From: Candidatus Gastranaerophilales bacterium
Lineage (GTDB): Bacteria; Cyanobacteriota; Vampirovibrionia; Gastranaerophilales; JAQUYY01
Assembly: GCA_028691575.1 (NCBI GenBank)
Contig: JAQUYY010000058.1
Location: 1 to 9,413 of the forward strand
DNA: 9,413 nucleotides
Reading direction: 5' to 3'
Each line of letters opens with the position of its first letter. Within the stretch, counting starts at the first letter, position 1. Below the pieces are notes generated by a model that saw only the letters and a list, made by a program, of their open reading frames with translations, made no database searches and had not been told where the DNA came from. Of this stretch, positions 7,059 through 9,413 are shown piece by piece. The translations under genes were made by a program, and so were the position numbers.

Positions 7059-7730
7059 ATGAATAATAAAAAAGGCTTTACTTTAGCTGAAACATTGATT
7101 GTAATTGCAATAATCGGAATTATTGCATCCATAGCCATTCCCACGTTATTTGGCACGACAAGCGATGCAGAGCTAAAAGCAGCGTGGAAAAAATCATATT
7201 CCGACATAGTGCAGGCTGGATTGCTGGTTATGCAAGAAAATGGCGGCAGCTACAAATATACTTTTGGAAGAGTTGATGATATTGGAAGTGAAGATTTTAA
7301 AAATGCATTTATGGAAAAAATGAACTACATAAAAAACTGTAGCGGTACTTCAACCATGGGAGGCAGTGGTGATGGTGCAAGCGTTGAAGGATGTTGGCAC
7401 AGAGCAAATGAATACAGCTATTTAAAAGGAACTTTATACACAACTGATAAAGATGATCCCGGTCTGATTCTTAATAGCGGAACATTAATCAGATTTCGTT
7501 ATTATAAGCCTGATTGTTCCGATACAGCTAATAGATGTGCCATTATAACAGTAGATATAAACGGATTTAAAAAACCAAATATTATTGGCAAAGATATATT
7601 TCAAATAAATGTATATGAAAATTCATTAAAACCATCCTTGGAATCCGAAACTTCAGTTTGTGTAGAAGGAAGTACCGAAACATACAATAGTGGTTGGGCA
7701 TGCTCCGCTAAATATTTATATACAGAATAA
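7059..7730 (+). CDS. Type IV pilin-like (prepilin-type N-terminal cleavage/methylation) protein
   Basis: This 223-residue protein starts MNNKKGFTLAETLIVIAIIG, a class III prepilin leader. Prepilin peptidase would cut after G6, leaving methylatable F7 with the conserved glutamate at +5 (E11). A hydrophobic helix runs to about residue 31. The secreted part has six cysteines (94, 112, 153, 160, 201, 215), enough for three disulfides. It also contains the pattern VDINGFKKPNIIGKDIFQI (165-183), i.e. D-x-N-G-x-K-x-P-N-x-x-G-x-D-x-F, which I associate with the abundant pilin/pseudopilin-like proteins of gut Melainabacteria. It may be a major or minor pilin or a type II secretion pseudopilin; no assembly ATPase or secretin lies nearby to decide. 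The ATG has a TGAGG ribosome binding site that overlaps the stop codon of the upstream glycosyltransferase-like gene. A strong palindromic terminator begins at the stop codon. Confidence 0.88.
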   Translation: MNNKKGFTLAETLIVIAIIGIIASIAIPTLFGTTSDAELKAAWKKSYSDIVQAGLLVMQENGGSYKYTFGRVDDIGSEDFKNAFMEKMNYIKNCSGTSTMGGSGDGASVEGCWHRANEYSYLKGTLYTTDKDDPGLILNSGTLIRFRYYKPDCSDTANRCAIITVDINGFKKPNIIGKDIFQINVYENSLKPSLESETSVCVEGSTETYNSGWACSAKYLYTE

Positions 7731-7763
7731 AAAAATAACTCTCAAATTTGAGAGTTATTTTTT
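7730..7763. terminator. Bidirectional intrinsic terminator between the pilin gene and trxA
   Basis: This is a perfect 34-base palindrome: the left arm 7730-7746 ends in TAACTCTCAAA and the right arm 7747-7763 begins TTTGAGAGTTA. The core stem (TAACTCTC/GAGAGTTA) is flanked by A-tracts on the left and T-tracts on the right. It therefore gives a hairpin followed by a U-run in both directions. It starts on the last base of the pilin stop codon and lies 20 bases past the trxA stop, so it can end both convergent transcripts. Confidence 0.85.
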
Positions 7764-7782
7764 AAGAAAAATTTTGTTGAAT

Positions 7783-8106
7783 TTACAAATATTTATCTAC
7801 AGTATTTGTAATAGCTGATTTTTGAAGTAATCCAACCATACGCTCAACTGCTTCTCCGTCTTTAAACACAAGCAAACTCGGGATTCCGCTGATGCTATAT
7901 TCCTGTGCAATTTTGGTATTTTCATCAGTATTAACTTTAACAATTTTAACACGCCCTTGATATTCTTCTGCTATTTCGTCAATAATAGGAGATAACTTTC
8001 TACAAGGACCACACCAGGGAGCCCAAAAATCTACAAGTACCGGAACATCCGATTTTTTAACATCCTGTTCAAATGTTGCATCTGTTACTTCTAGTGTATT
8101 TGACAT
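7783..8106 (-). CDS. trxA: Thioredoxin
   Basis: This is a 107-residue classical thioredoxin, a cytoplasmic dithiol-disulfide reductant recycled by thioredoxin reductase. The active site is W31-C32-G33-P34-C35. The buried aspartate is D26 in VLVDFWAPW, and the cis-proline is P76 in SGIPSLLVF. Length and motif spacing are those of standard TrxA, with no signal peptide or extra domain. The ATG start has AAGGAG 8 bases upstream. The gene is transcribed alone: it is divergent from the LptF-like permease gene and convergent with the pilin gene, with a shared terminator beyond its stop. An extended -10 candidate lies about 55 bases upstream. Confidence 0.97.
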   Translation of the reverse strand: MSNTLEVTDATFEQDVKKSDVPVLVDFWAPWCGPCRKLSPIIDEIAEEYQGRVKIVKVNTDENTKIAQEYSISGIPSLLVFKDGEAVERMVGLLQKSAITNTVDKYL

Positions 8107-8160
8107 AATATAAACTCCTTAATACTAAATATCTATTTACAAAGTTGTCTTTATAGAAAA

Positions 8161-8169
8161 ATTTTATCA
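8161..8169 (-). promoter_or_regulatory. Candidate extended -10 promoter for trxA
   Basis: On the minus strand the site reads TGATAAAAT, a TGN element plus TAAAAT (five of six matches to TATAAT). Transcription would start near 8154, leaving a leader of about 48 bases ahead of trxA. No good -35 is seen. I could not single out a comparable promoter for the plus-strand permease gene in the same spacer. Confidence 0.35.
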
Positions 8170-8211
8170 CAATATAAAAAATAATGCAGTAATTTATAAA
8201 AAAGGTTAATT

Positions 8212-9309
8212 ATGGATAAATTGAAAATCATTGATAAATATATTGGAAAACAACTTCTGGAAACATTTATACTCGGTATAGTAATTTTTACATCGCTAAT
8301 GTTTGCATCAGACACCTTTATTACTCTGGTTAAACAAGTGGCTACATATGGAATTCAATTTAAAATAGCATTTCTGATTGTTATATTAAAACTACCCTCA
8401 ATACTTGTATTAACAATACCTATGGGAGTATTATTATCGACTGTTTTAACATATAACAAACTTGGCTTAAATTCCGAAATAACTGTTATGAGAGCCTGTG
8501 GAATCAGTATTGCCAGATTGGCAAGACCTGCTGTAATTTTTGGCGCTACAACATGCCTGCTTTGTTTTATATTAAATGAAGCCATTGTACCTATTGCAAA
8601 TGCTCAATCTAAAGGCCTTACATTATGGGCATTAAATCAAAAAAATATTCCCGACGGGAAAAAGAATTTTTCTATAAAAGAATTAAATGACAAACATCAG
8701 CTAAAAAGACTTTTTTATATTAGAGAATATTCCAAAAAGAAAATGGATGGAATAACTGTATTAGATTTATCTAAAAAAAATACGATTCAAGTAATTCAAT
8801 CCAGACATGGTTATACAACCCCTGAATACTGGGTATTTAAAAAAGGTGTTATGTACACAATTTCCACTAAAGGAAATTCACTTAATACTACAGTATTTGG
8901 ACAATGGAAACTTTATAATAATATCAGCTTTTTAGATAAATTAAAAAAGCATAAATCTCAAGAATTGAATTTTATTAATCTTATAAGATATATTAATTAT
9001 CAAAAAAATCAATCTAATAACACGTCAGCATTAAAAATAGATTTGCAAGAAAAATTTTCTATTCCTCTAATGACTCTTGCTTTTGTTCTTATAGGCATTC
9101 CAATTGCTATCACCCCGCCAAGAGCAAGATTTAACAGAGGATTTCTCTGCAGTATATTTATTATATTTTGCTATTACATAATAATGGCATTTTCAAGATC
9201 ATTAGGAGAATCCGGCGTTATATTTCCATCCTTGTCGGCATGGATTCCCGTTATCGTAATAAGCGCTGTTGGCGGATATCTTTTCTACATAAAAGCATAC
9301 AAAGTATGA
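8212..9309 (+). CDS. LptF/LptG (YjgP/YjgQ) family permease, LPS export
   Basis: This is a 365-residue inner-membrane protein with the LptF/LptG layout. The N-terminal segment IIDKYIGKQLLETFILGIVIF (6-26) leads into TM1. Two more helices follow at about 52-80 and 105-125, then a periplasmic domain at about 130-280 (beta-jellyroll in the family), then three C-terminal helices at about 284-301, 310-328 and 338-360. Family-like stretches are KLPSILVLTIPMGVLLSTVLT (60-80), the cytoplasmic loop LNSEITVMRACGIS (86-99), EKFSIPLMTLAFVLIGIPIAI (280-300), and GESGVIFPSLSAWIP (332-346). In proteobacteria LptF and LptG pair with LptB2 to extract LPS. Here only one copy is visible, so I do not choose between the symbols; lineages related to cyanobacteria may use a single type. 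The start is supported by AAAGG 6 bases upstream. The stop codon directly abuts the convergent mtnA stop. Confidence 0.9.
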   Translation: MDKLKIIDKYIGKQLLETFILGIVIFTSLMFASDTFITLVKQVATYGIQFKIAFLIVILKLPSILVLTIPMGVLLSTVLTYNKLGLNSEITVMRACGISIARLARPAVIFGATTCLLCFILNEAIVPIANAQSKGLTLWALNQKNIPDGKKNFSIKELNDKHQLKRLFYIREYSKKKMDGITVLDLSKKNTIQVIQSRHGYTTPEYWVFKKGVMYTISTKGNSLNTTVFGQWKLYNNISFLDKLKKHKSQELNFINLIRYINYQKNQSNNTSALKIDLQEKFSIPLMTLAFVLIGIPIAITPPRARFNRGFLCSIFIIFCYYIIMAFSRSLGESGVIFPSLSAWIPVIVISAVGGYLFYIKAYKV

Positions 9310-9318
9310 TTATTTTTT
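9296..9318. terminator. Weak hairpin with T-tract at the permease/mtnA junction
   Basis: CATAC (9296-9300) and GTATG (9304-9308) can form a 5-bp stem with an AAA loop, followed by ATTATTTTTT. The hairpin overlaps the permease stop codon. It could end that transcript, and on the other strand the same stem is followed by a CTTTT run for mtnA. The stem is short and AT-rich, so termination would be weak at best. Confidence 0.3.
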
Positions 9319-9413
9319 AAAAGCATTTTTTATTGATTCAGAAAAATTTGGTTTTAGAATACCGATTTCTGTAATTATTCCCGCAATGTAATTAGCAGGT
9401 GTTACATCAAAAG
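9310..9413 (-). CDS. mtnA: Probable methylthioribose-1-phosphate isomerase, C-terminal end (cut by window edge)
   Basis: Only the last 33 codons are visible. They read FDVTPANYIAGIITEIGI and then a Lys-rich end, KNAFKK. The F-D-V-T-P-x-x-x-I-x-x-I-I-T-E-x-G pattern is the conserved C-terminus of MtnA and of the related eIF2B-like sugar-phosphate isomerases. The enzyme converts methylthioribose-1-phosphate to methylthioribulose-1-phosphate in methionine salvage. A ribose-1,5-bisphosphate isomerase or another eIF2B-like relative cannot be excluded from so short a piece. The stop codon lies immediately next to the stop codon of the convergent LptF-like gene, with no bases between. Confidence 0.72.
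   Translation of the reverse strand, partial: FDVTPANYIAGIITEIGILKPNFSESIKNAFKK

Noticed and set aside
6878..7207. Antisense 109-codon open frame spanning the GT-like/pilin junction
   Set aside because: It runs opposite two well-supported genes and their junction, with no family resemblance; composition alone explains it.

Overview
This is a strongly AT-rich, gene-dense bacterial window. It holds nine complete or near-complete protein genes (eight complete apart from start choice, plus partial genes at both edges, ten genes in all). No tRNA, rRNA, CRISPR array, insertion sequence or prophage gene was seen, and no stretch of 300 bases or more lacks a gene. The organism is a diderm, since it has an MlaE-type lipid permease and an LptF/LptG-family LPS-export permease. 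It uses the standard code and short leaders with AAGGAG-type ribosome binding sites, and it makes type IV pilin-like proteins. The AT content, the single LptF-like gene and the pilin pattern (D-x-N-G-x-K-x-P-N-x-x-G-x-D-x-F) together suggest a gut Gastranaerophilales/Vampirovibrionia ('Melainabacteria') relative. That placement is an inference from style, not a proof.

Layout. (1) 1-229, minus: the N-terminus of dapB (lysine/diaminopimelate pathway). (2) 379-3647, plus: a large STAND-like P-loop ATPase with C-terminal TPR repeats, joined by an ATGA stop/start overlap to rsmG (16S rRNA m7G527 methyltransferase). (3) 3649-5314, minus: ilvE (branched-chain aminotransferase) followed by an overlapping mlaE-type permease gene. 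This pair converges on rsmG with a single base between the stop codons. (4) 5477-7730, plus: a membrane-anchored GT2-like protein with an unusual cysteine-rich tail, followed 10 bases later by a six-cysteine prepilin-like protein. They form a likely two-gene operon that ends in a perfect 34-base palindromic terminator. (5) 7783-8106, minus: trxA, converging on the pilin gene and sharing that terminator. (6) 8212-9309, plus: an LptF/LptG-family permease gene. (7) 9310-9413, minus: the C-terminus of a probable mtnA, directly abutting the permease gene.

The three divergent spacers (230-378, 5315-5476, 8107-8211) each contain a TGN-type extended -10 candidate with no good -35. Two of them also carry a short palindrome that could be an operator. 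Most genes here are housekeeping or cell-envelope genes. The least explained items are the STAND-TPR ATPase coupled to rsmG, and the GT2-like protein with degenerate catalytic motifs and a CxxC/CxxC/CC tail placed next to a pilin gene. I see no convincing evidence of a complete new defence or mobile system.
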